DNA of 64,000 nucleotides. Source: CAZBNB01 sp964493245. GTDB taxonomy: Bacteria; Pseudomonadota; Gammaproteobacteria; Legionellales; Legionellaceae. Both the position numbers and the translations under genes were made by a program. The notes beneath the pieces are model-generated. The model did not search any database, was not told the DNA's origin, and saw nothing but the letters and a program-made list of their open reading frames with translations. Of the stretch, positions 7,916 through 17,805 are shown one piece after another; within the stretch, counting starts at the first letter, position 1; each line of letters starts with the position of its first letter. The stretch spans positions 1 to 64,000 of the forward strand of contig CAZBNB010000012.1 of assembly GCA_964493245.1 (NCBI GenBank), given 5' to 3'.

Positions 7916-10900
7916 TTATTTCAAAGAAACCGTGCTTTTTGTGCTTACTTGCATCGGTACCACCAAATCGGCATGTTGTAATTGTTGGTACGCTTGTTTT
8001 GCTTGCTCATTATCCGGATCTTGATTTAACAACTGTGTCAAAATCGTTTTACTGGTTGCTTCGTCGCCCAAATTCCACGCATTTAAGGCATTTAAATATA
8101 AGCGCTTTTCAGACGTATCTTCTGCTTCGGATGAGGCTACCCACAGCATTGGCTCAATAAAGCTAACTTGCGATTGTGTTTGGGCATTGAGCCACTGTAA
8201 CGCTCTTGTTGCCGCTAAGTTGCCATTGCTCTGTGCTTTCACTAACCATTGCTTGGCTTGTTGCGGCTGACACTGAATGCCTTTGAAACAGAAGAGTGCT
8301 AATTGATATTGTGCGTAAGAATTACCCTGCTCTGACAGCGAAGTATACAGTTGCGCGGCTTTTTGTATGTCTTGTGTTACACCCACACCATATTGATACA
8401 ACCGTGCCAGGGCCAATGTTGCTTTGACATCACCGCGATCAGAAGATTGTTCATAATAATGCACTGCACCAGTGTAATCTAATCGCACACCGACGCCGGT
8501 TTCAGACATTAACCCCAATTGATACATCGCATCGCGACTGCCTTTTTCAGCAGCCTTTTTGTACCAATTGACAGCTTCATCCACATCATTCAATTTACCT
8601 TCTGCTACCAAGTAAATTCCGGCTAATTGCACCATTGCTTGTGTATAGCCCTTACCTGCTGCTTGAATATAAAGTGCTTGTGCTTTTTCAAGATCAACCG
8701 CACATCCCTCGCCGCGCTCGTAAATCAGACCCAAATTATAAGCGGCGATCATATTGCCTTGATCAACTGCACGCTGATAAGCCGTCAATGCCTGAGTGTA
8801 GTTTTCATCGACCGTATCATAAATAAAACCAAGGCCGACAGCTGCCGGTGGATATTTGGGCTCGGCAGCAGCATACCATTTTTTAGCCGCCACATAATCC
8901 GGTATTTGGCCCACTTTGCCTAGTTGATAAAAACGCGCTAATAAATATTGCGCTTCGGGTAACTGTTGATCTGCGGCCGCAAGATACCATTGTTGAGCTT
9001 GTGCCAGATCAACAGCCCCCCCTATACCATGCTCAGCAAGGAATCCAAGCTTTAATTGCGCGTGCTTATCACCTTTCTCGGCAAATTGTTGATAGATTTT
9101 TCGAGCCTGCGCTAAATTTTCTTTTTCTTGAAAGTCTTTTAAATAAGAGTCTGCTAACAAAATACCAGCGGATGCATTACCCAAATCTAAAGCTTTGTTT
9201 AAATCAGCTAAAAAGGGTTTTTCCTGTTGATGCTCAATCACTGCTAGATTTAAATAGGCATATGAAAAACCTTGAGCCGCCGCTTTTTGTAATAAAACCT
9301 GACTTTCATCCAAATCACGGCTGCTACCGATTCCTTCAGCCATATACGTACCAATAATGAACGCGCCTAAAGGATTTTCTTTGGCTTTTTGATACCATTT
9401 CAGCGCATCATTTTGATCCGCTGTTACTGCAATACCACGATCGTACATCAATCCAAGTAACAAAGCCGCTTCTTGATTACCCGATTCAGCCGCTTGTTTT
9501 GCCACATCGAACGCACGCTTCTGCTTTTGCAGATCCGTATCCATCGCATCATAGAAGGCCAAGGGTAATTGCGCCTCTTTAACCTGTGCTGCCACCGCAC
9601 TGGTATACAAATCCTTAATCAATTGGTTTTGCTTTTGCAACTCATCTAAACGCATGCCAGCATGATTTTGACGTATTAAAATTTCGGCCAAACGATACTG
9701 GGCGAGTCCTGAACCATTGGCTGCAGCTAAATTATACATCGCCATGGCTTTTTCAAGATTTTTAGGTATCACTTCTTGATGAGCTGTGTCACGATAACCA
9801 TAGTCATAAATACGGGCTAACGCATATTGCGCATAATCATTGCCTTTAAAAGCCGCATCGGTTAACCAATCGGTGGCTTTTGTGTAATCAGGTTGCATAT
9901 CTGTACCTAACAGATACAAAAGACCTAAATTATATTCCGCTTGTAAATCTTGTTGAGCAGCTGCTAATTGATAAAATTTAAGTGCTTGTTCTGCATTTTT
10001 TTCAACACCGATACCATACTGGTACATCACGGCAATATCAAATTGCGCCGAAGAATTACCTAAAATCGCTTGTTGCTCTAATTTTTTAAAAAGCGCTGTA
10101 TATTGTTTTGCATCCGTCGTTGAAGCTGCCATATTGTGTAGTCCAGCAACGGAAGTCAACTTAGAAACGTTATCGGTCGATGACGAGTAGAGCATATATT
10201 GCGGAAAATCCAACGATTCGGGTGTCAGGTTATCCGCTAACTTGACTAACATATCATGAAACTCATGAATCGGGATTTGTGTGGGTTGTGTTAATTTAAA
10301 CTGGGGTTGAAACAACATTTCACGCGTAAATGGCACCATTTCTGGATAAGCATTATAGTTATTTTGCTCTACGACACGCAGGTTTTGCCATTGACCTAAG
10401 ATACCAGGCATCTTATACACTGTTTTCTCAAAAGTGCTTTCTTTGCCATTCGTTAACCAAGTAACAGCCTGTTGTTGCGCATGTTCAACTGAAACCTTGG
10501 GCGTGATATTTGATTTTTGTTGCCACTCTTTTGCAAGCTGTTCGTTGATTTCAGTACCAGTGCCTTTTTTATACATCGCACTCAAGCCTTGTTGCGCGAC
10601 ACGAGAACCTAATTGGGCCGCTTTTAAAGTGGATAAAAAGGCTTCGTGTGGATTATAAAGTGGGCTTTTTTCTTCTAAATAAAGGGATGAAATCGCTAAC
10701 AAAGCCGGCACATAACCCATTGGGGTGGCTGCTTTTGCATACCATTTCATGGCCTCTTCCGGACGATTTTGCGCACGCTCCATTTGCCCCATTTGGTAAA
10801 AAGCGCTAGGCTCATTTTGCGCGATTGCTGCGTCTAATAACGATTTTGCTTTTACAAAATCACGCTCAACTGCTTTTCCTTCGATATATTGCCCTGCTAA

Positions 10901-11479
10901 TAACGCTTGAGCGGCAGGGTAATTTTGATCAGCTGATTTTATCAACCACAACATACCCAATTTATTATTGGCTGCGTGACGTGTCTCCAAAAAGCTTTCT
11001 GCAACGGTATATTGAGCTAAGGCATTGCCATTTTTTGCAGCGGCAATGTAATAACGCTTTGCAGTATCTTGGTTTTTGGATACTCCCAAGCCAAACATAT
11101 ACGCGGCAGCACAATACATTTGTGCATCAACATCATTGGCGTCTGCCGCCTTCTTGAACCACACTAAAGCCTGATCAAGGTGATGATTTTTTAATAACTC
11201 ATAGCGTGCTAATAACTGTTGTGCTGGTAATAGGTTTTTTTCTGCAGCGGCTTTTAAATAATGCTCAGCAAGGGTGTCATTTTTTACTTCGCCATAACCA
11301 TACAAGCGCATTTGAGCCAAATAATAGTCAACGATGGGGTCTGGTTTGGGTATTTTGTTTAACAGGGTCGCTGCTTTGTGATAATGACCCAATCGATATG
11401 CATCTATCCCATCATCTGCAAATACATAAGATGTATTCATCGCTGCTGCGATGCATACCCAAGGCATTAATGATTTCAT
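7916..11479 (-). CDS. enhC: EnhC-like giant Sel1-repeat periplasmic protein
   Basis: A 1187-residue protein with a signal peptide (first about 21 residues, ending YVFA) followed almost entirely by Sel1-like TPR repeats of about 36 residues (recurring A.YNLG..Y..G.GV..D...A..WY..AA). Legionella pneumophila EnhC has nearly the same length and build; established work there links it to host-cell entry and to restraining the Slt lytic transglycosylase, which limits muropeptide release. The start has a GAGGGAG site. The preceding genes are EnhB- and EnhA-like, so the call rests on architecture plus gene order. A 143-base gap containing a dispersed repeat separates it from enhB. Confidence 0.85.
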   Translation of the reverse strand: MKSLMPWVCIAAAMNTSYVFADDGIDAYRLGHYHKAATLLNKIPKPDPIVDYYLAQMRLYGYGEVKNDTLAEHYLKAAAEKNLLPAQQLLARYELLKNHHLDQALVWFKKAADANDVDAQMYCAAAYMFGLGVSKNQDTAKRYYIAAAKNGNALAQYTVAESFLETRHAANNKLGMLWLIKSADQNYPAAQALLAGQYIEGKAVERDFVKAKSLLDAAIAQNEPSAFYQMGQMERAQNRPEEAMKWYAKAATPMGYVPALLAISSLYLEEKSPLYNPHEAFLSTLKAAQLGSRVAQQGLSAMYKKGTGTEINEQLAKEWQQKSNITPKVSVEHAQQQAVTWLTNGKESTFEKTVYKMPGILGQWQNLRVVEQNNYNAYPEMVPFTREMLFQPQFKLTQPTQIPIHEFHDMLVKLADNLTPESLDFPQYMLYSSSTDNVSKLTSVAGLHNMAASTTDAKQYTALFKKLEQQAILGNSSAQFDIAVMYQYGIGVEKNAEQALKFYQLAAAQQDLQAEYNLGLLYLLGTDMQPDYTKATDWLTDAAFKGNDYAQYALARIYDYGYRDTAHQEVIPKNLEKAMAMYNLAAANGSGLAQYRLAEILIRQNHAGMRLDELQKQNQLIKDLYTSAVAAQVKEAQLPLAFYDAMDTDLQKQKRAFDVAKQAAESGNQEAALLLGLMYDRGIAVTADQNDALKWYQKAKENPLGAFIIGTYMAEGIGSSRDLDESQVLLQKAAAQGFSYAYLNLAVIEHQQEKPFLADLNKALDLGNASAGILLADSYLKDFQEKENLAQARKIYQQFAEKGDKHAQLKLGFLAEHGIGGAVDLAQAQQWYLAAADQQLPEAQYLLARFYQLGKVGQIPDYVAAKKWYAAAEPKYPPAAVGLGFIYDTVDENYTQALTAYQRAVDQGNMIAAYNLGLIYERGEGCAVDLEKAQALYIQAAGKGYTQAMVQLAGIYLVAEGKLNDVDEAVNWYKKAAEKGSRDAMYQLGLMSETGVGVRLDYTGAVHYYEQSSDRGDVKATLALARLYQYGVGVTQDIQKAAQLYTSLSEQGNSYAQYQLALFCFKGIQCQPQQAKQWLVKAQSNGNLAATRALQWLNAQTQSQVSFIEPMLWVASSEAEDTSEKRLYLNALNAWNLGDEATSKTILTQLLNQDPDNEQAKQAYQQLQHADLVVPMQVSTKSTVSLK

Positions 11480-11516
11480 ACCACTCCCTCGCTACCGTTC
11501 TGCGCTTCCCATTGGT

Positions 11517-11600
11517 AAATGTTCACGCCTGTTCACCGGGACTCAAGCACTCCCTGAACGATTATTTCCATTGAGCGTCAATCAAATAACGCCGCATTTG
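11517..11600. repeat. Dispersed repeat between enhB and enhC
   Basis: The segment starts aaatgttcacgcctgttcac, which is the exact reverse complement of bases 63805-63824 and close to 7830-7849. It then diverges, ending near cgccgcatttgtcatc. It occupies most of the enhB-enhC gap and could influence expression of enhC. Confidence 0.6.
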
Positions 11601-11622
11601 TCATCAAATATAATACTACCTG

Positions 11623-12159
11623 TTATTGCGGAATGATGCCATAGCGCACCACTTCACCAACGGCGCCGCCACGCGTTGTGCTATTGACCACCCAATAATT
11701 ACCTTTATTGTTCAACCCAAACCGTACACGAACATACTCACATATTTTTAAACTTTCGCCGCAATTAATAACTTTCCCATAACGTGTTTTTTCACCAGCA
11801 ACAGTACAAATGTATTTTAATTCATTTTCATTGGTAGATAAGACTGCCCATTGTTGCGGACGAATCACATGGTTTAAATAGGTACTACGTGTGCTCTCAT
11901 CTTTGAGCATTTGAAACAAATTGATCGGTTTATCAAGCCGATTATAGATAAAATACAACGATTGCTGCTGTCCGGCAGCACCGGGCTTGATATTGACAAC
12001 ATTTAATTGAAACTCATAACCCACATCTTTACAACCCAGTGGATTTTTAGCGGGATCTTTGCTGCGATTTTCATATGATTCCGCACTTTCAGACCAACCA
12101 TATTGTGCCGCACAACTCAATAACACAATGGCGAGACTTTTCATCAATGTGTATTTCAT
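11623..12159 (-). CDS. enhB: EnhB-like small exported protein
   Basis: A 178-residue protein with an N-terminal signal peptide (MKYTLMKSLAIVLLSCA). There is no recognised catalytic domain; several cysteines lie in the mature part. It is placed exactly between EnhA-like and EnhC-like genes, matching the three-gene enh locus of Legionella. A strong GGAGGGAA site lies inside the end of enhA, and its ATG overlaps the enhA TGA by four bases, so the two are translationally coupled. The symbol is based on position and size rather than on a motif. Confidence 0.68.
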   Translation of the reverse strand: MKYTLMKSLAIVLLSCAAQYGWSESAESYENRSKDPAKNPLGCKDVGYEFQLNVVNIKPGAAGQQQSLYFIYNRLDKPINLFQMLKDESTRSTYLNHVIRPQQWAVLSTNENELKYICTVAGEKTRYGKVINCGESLKICEYVRVRFGLNNKGNYWVVNSTTRGGAVGEVVRYGIIPQ

Positions 12160-12968
12160 GATGCTTCCCTCCCAGACGCAACCGATGTTACTGGACGAAT
12201 CACAACTTTTGTACCAGGGTTGTTGGTTTTATCATTTGCCGTTTCAACAAACTCGTGGTTTAGCCATTTTGCATCGCGCTCAAACATCCGCACGCAACCA
12301 TGGCTAGCACGGTAACCAGGCATATCAGCCGACCCATGTAAAGCAAATCCTTTATGAAAATACATGCAATAAGGCATCGGTGCCCCCCCCTTACCAATCG
12401 GAAACACATCTGATTTGCAACGGTTATCTTCTTTGCTGAATACGCGATAAATACCAGTAAGTGTCAAGCAAGCTTTCGCACTATCAGAGCATCGATCCCG
12501 GCCTGAAGCAACGGGGCCCCAATTAAGTAATTGGCCATTGGCATCGTAAGCCGCCCAGGCTAGTTTATCCTGATCAACAATCACTTGCTTTTCGTGATCA
12601 TCAATCTGATGGGGAAAAGGAGATAAATCAATCAATGTCACCGTCGCCAGGTTTTTAGGTACGGCGATGACTTTACCCGCCCATAAATTATTGTAGGTGC
12701 GATTAACACGTTGTACCAAATCTCGCTGACTTTCATCAGGAAATAATTTTTCCCAACTCTCGCCCGCTTTAACTTTTACACACACATATTGTGGGTAATC
12801 GCACAAGGCAGGACCATAATAAAGGGGTTTAGGTGGCTCTTTTTTGACGACCGCTTTACCACCCGATGAGACCGTATCAGACCAGCCATGTACAGATAAA
12901 ACGCACATCGCCGTTAATCCTAGCAAACGTATTGTTTGCTTCAATTTATTATTATTTTTATTATTCAT
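12156..12968 (-). CDS. enhA: EnhA-like L,D-transpeptidase (YkuD domain)
   Basis: An exported L,D-transpeptidase-family enzyme expected to crosslink peptidoglycan stems or anchor proteins to them. The N-terminal signal peptide is followed by a LysM-like stretch (about residues 60-106) and a YkuD domain with HGS at about 211-213 and SHGCVRM at about 222-228, which includes the catalytic cysteine. The ATG chosen has AAGGA upstream; a second ATG four codons earlier is possible. It heads the enhA-enhB-enhC run. Confidence 0.85.
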   Translation of the reverse strand: MNNKNNNKLKQTIRLLGLTAMCVLSVHGWSDTVSSGGKAVVKKEPPKPLYYGPALCDYPQYVCVKVKAGESWEKLFPDESQRDLVQRVNRTYNNLWAGKVIAVPKNLATVTLIDLSPFPHQIDDHEKQVIVDQDKLAWAAYDANGQLLNWGPVASGRDRCSDSAKACLTLTGIYRVFSKEDNRCKSDVFPIGKGGAPMPYCMYFHKGFALHGSADMPGYRASHGCVRMFERDAKWLNHEFVETANDKTNNPGTKVVIRPVTSVASGREAS

Positions 12969-13036
12969 GATGTCCTTCATTTTTGTTTTCTATCATTCAA
13001 GATTTCGGCAATCATTAAAAAAAGTTTAGCTCAAAA

Positions 13037-14887
13037 TCATCCTCGAATACGAAAATGGCTATAAATTCTCATCGCAAGATCTTGATTAATGCCATGAACC
13101 TTAAGCAATTCGTCAACAGATGCCTTGGTTAACTCACGTAAACCGCCGAATCGGTGTAATAAAGCTTGTTTTCTTTTGGGGCCAATACCGTTAATTTCAT
13201 CTAATGCTGATCGCAAACTATCGGTTTGACGTTTTTTGCGATGCGCGGTAATCGCAAAACGATGTGCTTCATCGCGGATAAATTGCAAAAAGTGCATCAG
13301 TGGCGAATCAGCAGGCAAGGTTTTTTCTTCGTTTGTTTTTGCCATAAAAAAACGCTCAAGACCCGCTTTACGTCCCGGCCCCTTCGCAATACCAAATAAG
13401 ATAATATGATCGATACCGAGTTCTGTTAATACACGCTCCGCAGCTGCAACCTGGCCTTTACCACCATCAATCATGAATATATCAGGTAAATCATGCGCTT
13501 TTAATAAGCGTTCACAACGACGACGTAACACTTGCTCAATCGCCGCATAATCATCGCCTGGGGTAATATCCGTAATATTGAAACGTCGATACGCTTGCTT
13601 GCAAGCACCTTGTCTATCAAATACAACACATGATGCAACCGTTGCGGCACCTTGAGTGTGACTAATATCCACGCATTCTATCCGTCGTAACGGTTTAGGG
13701 CTGTCTAAAAAAAGCGTTAAGGCTTGCCAGTTATGTGCTAAGGTATCTGCCGAGGTTTGATGTTTTGTCATCATCAAACGTAAATTATTCATTGCAAAAT
13801 CAAGCCAACGCGCCTTTTGTCCACGAGGGTTAACCGTAATCTGACATCGTCGCCCCCGTACACGAGACAGCGCTTCCTCAAGCGCATCTTTTGTATCAAA
13901 CGCATGATTTGTCACAATTAAACTGGGAATGCGCTCTGGCATGTCCAAATAGTAGTAAGCAACAAATGCGGTAAATACTTGCTCCCAAAGCAAACTATCG
14001 GTTACAAACCATTCGGATTGAGGCACTTTGGGATAAAAAGATTCATTAGACAAGACTTCGCCGTTGCGAATACGCACACATTGTACACAAGCAAAATGTC
14101 GTTGCGCATCTAAAACAATCACATCAGCATCACCACTGATTTGTGTCACGGCTTGCTGCTCTTGAACTAAACGCATTTGCTTTATTTGATCTCTTAGAAT
14201 CGTGGCCTCTTCAAATGCTAAATTTGCAACTGCTTTTTGCATTTTTTCAGCTAATTCATTCAAAATTTCTTGCGATTTTCCCTGCAAAAAAAGTTGTGTA
14301 TGTTTCAGTGCTTTGCCATAAGCTTCTTTAGAAATATAAGCCGTACAAGGCGCGGTACAACGCTTAATTTGATACTGTAAACAAGGCCTTGTTCGCGCAT
14401 GAAAGAAAGCATCCGTACAACCGCGAATTTGAAAAATTTTTTGGATCATGGTGACTGTTTCACGCACCGCAACAACACTGGGATACGGACCATAAAAATC
14501 ACCCTGTGTCGGTTTTTTTTTACATCGTTTCACTTCAATTCTGGGAAAATCATGTGAGGTATCGATATGGATAAAAGGATATGATTTATCATCCCGCATG
14601 AGCACATTGTACTTAGGGCGTAATGATTTGATTAAATTGCTCTCAAGTAACAACGCTTCGGTTTCTGTTGCTGTCACTGTGACACGAATATCCGCAATTT
14701 GTCTTACTAAAGCACGGGTTTTGGGACTGTGATCTTGTTTGGTGAAATAACTACTGACACGTTTTTTTAAATTACCCGCTTTGCCTACATACAGGATATT
14801 ATCGGACGCATCAAACATTTGATAAACGCCCGGACATGAAGGCAGTGTTTTAAGATACTTGTCTTTTATGGAGAACTCATCACTCAT
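13037..14887 (-). CDS. uvrC: Excinuclease ABC subunit C
   Basis: UvrC makes both incisions in nucleotide excision repair. It has an N-terminal GIY-YIG domain (PGVYQMFD ... LYVGKAGNLKKRV), a UVR motif in the middle (ATILRDQIKQM), an RNase H-like domain (ECVDISHTQG) and C-terminal helix-hairpin-helix motifs (INGIGPKRKQALLHRFGG). It has 616 residues from the ATG that overlaps the end of the response-regulator gene by eight bases. The regulator-uvrC pair is the widespread GacA/UvrY-UvrC arrangement. Confidence 0.96.
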   Translation of the reverse strand: MSDEFSIKDKYLKTLPSCPGVYQMFDASDNILYVGKAGNLKKRVSSYFTKQDHSPKTRALVRQIADIRVTVTATETEALLLESNLIKSLRPKYNVLMRDDKSYPFIHIDTSHDFPRIEVKRCKKKPTQGDFYGPYPSVVAVRETVTMIQKIFQIRGCTDAFFHARTRPCLQYQIKRCTAPCTAYISKEAYGKALKHTQLFLQGKSQEILNELAEKMQKAVANLAFEEATILRDQIKQMRLVQEQQAVTQISGDADVIVLDAQRHFACVQCVRIRNGEVLSNESFYPKVPQSEWFVTDSLLWEQVFTAFVAYYYLDMPERIPSLIVTNHAFDTKDALEEALSRVRGRRCQITVNPRGQKARWLDFAMNNLRLMMTKHQTSADTLAHNWQALTLFLDSPKPLRRIECVDISHTQGAATVASCVVFDRQGACKQAYRRFNITDITPGDDYAAIEQVLRRRCERLLKAHDLPDIFMIDGGKGQVAAAERVLTELGIDHIILFGIAKGPGRKAGLERFFMAKTNEEKTLPADSPLMHFLQFIRDEAHRFAITAHRKKRQTDSLRSALDEINGIGPKRKQALLHRFGGLRELTKASVDELLKVHGINQDLAMRIYSHFRIRG

Positions 14888-15524
14888 CGGGATGCTCAAT
14901 GATATGATAACGCAAGGCAAGATAAGTCAATTCAACATCATTTTTAATATCGAGCTTTTCAAAAATTCGATAGCGATAACCATTCACCGTTTTCGCACTT
15001 AAGAATAAAGACTCACTGATCTCTTGTACGCTCACACCACGTGTAATCATCAACGTCACCTGCATTTCACGCTCGGTCAGTTGATCAAAAGGCGTTTCTT
15101 TACGCGCAACTAAACTGTCAATTGCCATTTTTTGTGCGACTTCGGCACTAAGATAGCGCTCGCCTTTATAGACCTTACGTATCGCGGATGCCATCTCTTC
15201 TGGGCCTGACTCTTTGGTCAAATATCCCATCGCACCTAGCTGCAAAACGCGTGTGGGCAAAGTGTCTGTACACAGTGCCGTCACTGCTATTATTTTAACA
15301 TTGGGGCTAGATTTATTTAGTCGTCGCGTTACTTCCCAACCATCGATACCCGGCATTTTCATATCCAGTAAAACAACATCTGGCTGATGGGCTTTCACTA
15401 ATGCCAAAGCACGCTCACCACTTTCTGCTTCACCGATAACATCCATATCAGGTAAATCTTCCAGCAATCGCCGGATACCCATTCTCACCAATGCATGGTC
15501 ATCAACAATGAGTACCCTAATCAA
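14880..15524 (-). CDS. GacA/UvrY/LetA-type response regulator, TTG start
   Basis: A 214-residue two-component regulator: a receiver domain with the acidic pair VDDH at the start and a phospho-acceptor Asp in LLDMKMPG, then a LuxR-type helix-turn-helix (LTEREMQV ... SAKTVNGYRYRIFEKL). In relatives (GacA, LetA, UvrY) it activates small RNAs that titrate CsrA; LetA controls the transmissive phase in Legionella. The start must be TTG at 15524, since no ATG precedes the receiver core. An AGGAG site nine bases upstream overlaps the stop of the lipoprotein gene. The partner kinase is not in the window. Confidence 0.92.
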   Translation of the reverse strand: MIRVLIVDDHALVRMGIRRLLEDLPDMDVIGEAESGERALALVKAHQPDVVLLDMKMPGIDGWEVTRRLNKSSPNVKIIAVTALCTDTLPTRVLQLGAMGYLTKESGPEEMASAIRKVYKGERYLSAEVAQKMAIDSLVARKETPFDQLTEREMQVTLMITRGVSVQEISESLFLSAKTVNGYRYRIFEKLDIKNDVELTYLALRYHIIEHPDE

Positions 15525-15536
15525 ACCAGTCTGCTC

Positions 15537-16763
15537 CTATGTTACGATAGAATAAAATGGCGTTAAACCATTCTGAACATTACCTTCGTAAAGATTCATT
15601 AAAATACCAATGCTGTAGAAAGTTGCTTTCGTACTGATATCATCATCACGAATATAAAACCACCTATCACGGTATCGTACTGCCATGAAGGCATTACGAG
15701 GCTTAACTTTACACGAGTGCACATCAAAAAGATCGGCAACATAAAATTGCCAGTTTAAATATTTTTTACTAGGGAGTTGCGTACCAACAATGACGCGATT
15801 TTGCTCATCAGCGGGTGTACTAACCCCTTTAGATAAATAAATCAAAATAGTAAACAATGGTTTAGTCTGTACTAATAAAATCGTTTTCGGCGGAGCAGGT
15901 TTAAATTGCAAGCGACTGGGCACAGGTAATAACTTTGATGCGCCTCCCAGCACAAAAGCACTGAGTTGTTCATCTTCTTTGCTTGATGCTGATGTTGATG
16001 GGAGGGGTAAGTTCTGTTGTGGTACAGCGCCTCTCATTGCTGACGTTTTATCTTGTACGACCCAAATGATTGGATTTGTACTAGAAAAACCCAGCTTTCT
16101 TAAAATACCCTGCTTTTTAGGTGAGAGATGACTAAAATCTTTTAATATTAGTTTTACAGCAAATTTTTCATCTAAAACATCCGGCTCCAGTGTTAACAAG
16201 TTTTTATCAATCAAGTAAGACAATAACTTTGCCATACGGACATACTGCATATTCAAAATGTCCTTACTATGCGCAACGCTGGAAATAGCAATGTTATTTT
16301 CATATGAACCAAAACGTAAAACAAAAACACGCAGTAAACGCTCTAAATCAGCAGCCGTGCTGTGAACCATCATGTACAGGAGGCGTAGATCGACCGGCGT
16401 GAGCATTTTTTTTATGAATGCATCGCCTTGTAGTGGCGTATACGTAATGGTAGGCGCCTCTCCGACTGTCACCGAATCTGATCCTGAGGTTGAAAAATTA
16501 ACCGGTGCTGGCACCCAGGTATTATTAACACCGCCGGTAAAGGTGTTCGAGTAGTTAATTTGCGCGATAATATTGTTTACACTGAAAAAGTAAGGAATAT
16601 CTTCGTAACGAACACGAACAATATTTAATAACAGCTGAGACTTATCTCCGTATTGAAGTGCTTCGTTATAGTTATTGCGTGTTGGTTGTATTCGCTGAGA
16701 ATCATAATTGACGCAAGACGTAACCAATAAACAGGCTAAAAGTAAACCAATAATGTTTTTCAT
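15537..16763 (-). CDS. Putative lipoprotein, unknown
   Basis: A 408-residue protein beginning with a lipoprotein signal (MKNIIGLLLACLLVTSC, lipobox VTSC). Near the N-terminus it has a YGDKSQLLLNIVRVRYED-like segment resembling a recurrent motif of unnamed proteobacterial lipoproteins. No enzyme motif is seen. A proline/serine-rich linker lies around residues 250-280. The ATG has AAGGG upstream. It ends 12 bases before the response-regulator gene, whose ribosome-binding site overlaps its stop, so it is probably the first gene of that operon. Confidence 0.75.
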   Translation of the reverse strand: MKNIIGLLLACLLVTSCVNYDSQRIQPTRNNYNEALQYGDKSQLLLNIVRVRYEDIPYFFSVNNIIAQINYSNTFTGGVNNTWVPAPVNFSTSGSDSVTVGEAPTITYTPLQGDAFIKKMLTPVDLRLLYMMVHSTAADLERLLRVFVLRFGSYENNIAISSVAHSKDILNMQYVRMAKLLSYLIDKNLLTLEPDVLDEKFAVKLILKDFSHLSPKKQGILRKLGFSSTNPIIWVVQDKTSAMRGAVPQQNLPLPSTSASSKEDEQLSAFVLGGASKLLPVPSRLQFKPAPPKTILLVQTKPLFTILIYLSKGVSTPADEQNRVIVGTQLPSKKYLNWQFYVADLFDVHSCKVKPRNAFMAVRYRDRWFYIRDDDISTKATFYSIGILMNLYEGNVQNGLTPFYSIVT

Positions 16764-16871
16764 ATATCCCTTACTGAATGACATAGATAATTTATCCGTG
16801 ATGCATTTACTTCGTCAAGCAACTTTTGAAAAGAAAATAATTCATTATACGGTATGTGAGTCCCAAAGACT

Positions 16872-17693
16872 CTAGCAAGCGTAAATATGAATGCTGGGAT
16901 TGGATGGTTCCTCTATTGCAAACAAAGGAGGATACTCTCCAAGCTTTCTAGCCTCGTGCATACAATCTGCAAGACTCTCTGAGAGCATATTGTAGAGTTG
17001 TTGATAGTCTTTAATCACAAAATAAACGGTTTGCATTTCATCAATACGGTATGGTGTACGAAATGCGGTAATGGGATCGAAGAAAACACGCATCGGCACA
17101 TGGCTGTCTAAACTATATGCGGTTTCATTCACAGATGACAAAATACCACCACCGTAAATTCGCAATCCTTTTGTTGTTTCGATTAATCCAAACTCAACGG
17201 TGAACCAAAATAAACGCTGCAATAACGGCCAATCTGACTCAGGAAATTTGAGAACACACTGCGCGTACTCGGACACAAAATCAGCAAAAACCGGATCCGT
17301 CAATAACGGGCAATGCCCAAACAACTCATGAAAAATATCCGGTTCTTGTACATAATCTAAGTGAGCCATAGAACGAATAAAAGTTGCTCCAGGAAAACGC
17401 CGAGCAGCTAATAATTCAAAAAATGCACGAGCAGAAATCAAGGCCGCGACAGGCACAACTTGCCACCCTGTTAGCTTTTGCAGCTTCGCACTCAATTCGG
17501 GTATTTGAGGAATACGATCAGCACAGTACCCTAACTTTTCTATACCAGCAAGATACTCGTCAGCCGCGCGATTTTGAATGACTTTGATTTGACGCGTATA
17601 TAATTTTTCCCAAACCTGATGTTCAGCTTCAGAATATGCAACAAAACCGTCTTTATCAGGTTGATGTGCTGTATACCGACTCACAAAGTCCAT
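16872..17693 (-). CDS. phhA: Phenylalanine 4-monooxygenase
   Basis: A monomeric non-haem iron hydroxylase converting phenylalanine to tyrosine with tetrahydropterin. The iron ligands are visible as His122 and His127 in HELFGHCPLL, with a later glutamate in the FTVEFGLIE segment. Length of 273 residues fits bacterial enzymes. The ATG chosen follows a strong GGGAGG. The pterin dehydratase gene (phhB) is not adjacent. bioC lies upstream on the same strand. Confidence 0.94.
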   Translation of the reverse strand: MDFVSRYTAHQPDKDGFVAYSEAEHQVWEKLYTRQIKVIQNRAADEYLAGIEKLGYCADRIPQIPELSAKLQKLTGWQVVPVAALISARAFFELLAARRFPGATFIRSMAHLDYVQEPDIFHELFGHCPLLTDPVFADFVSEYAQCVLKFPESDWPLLQRLFWFTVEFGLIETTKGLRIYGGGILSSVNETAYSLDSHVPMRVFFDPITAFRTPYRIDEMQTVYFVIKDYQQLYNMLSESLADCMHEARKLGEYPPLFAIEEPSNPSIHIYAC

Positions 17694-17805
17694 GCTGCCT
17701 CCCATCACGTCAAATATTGCAATACATATTCAGTTTCTACGTCCCGCAGCTTGTCTGCGAGATCCAGAGTTCACTTCACATCTCTATATTCACAGAAGGT
17801 ATATT

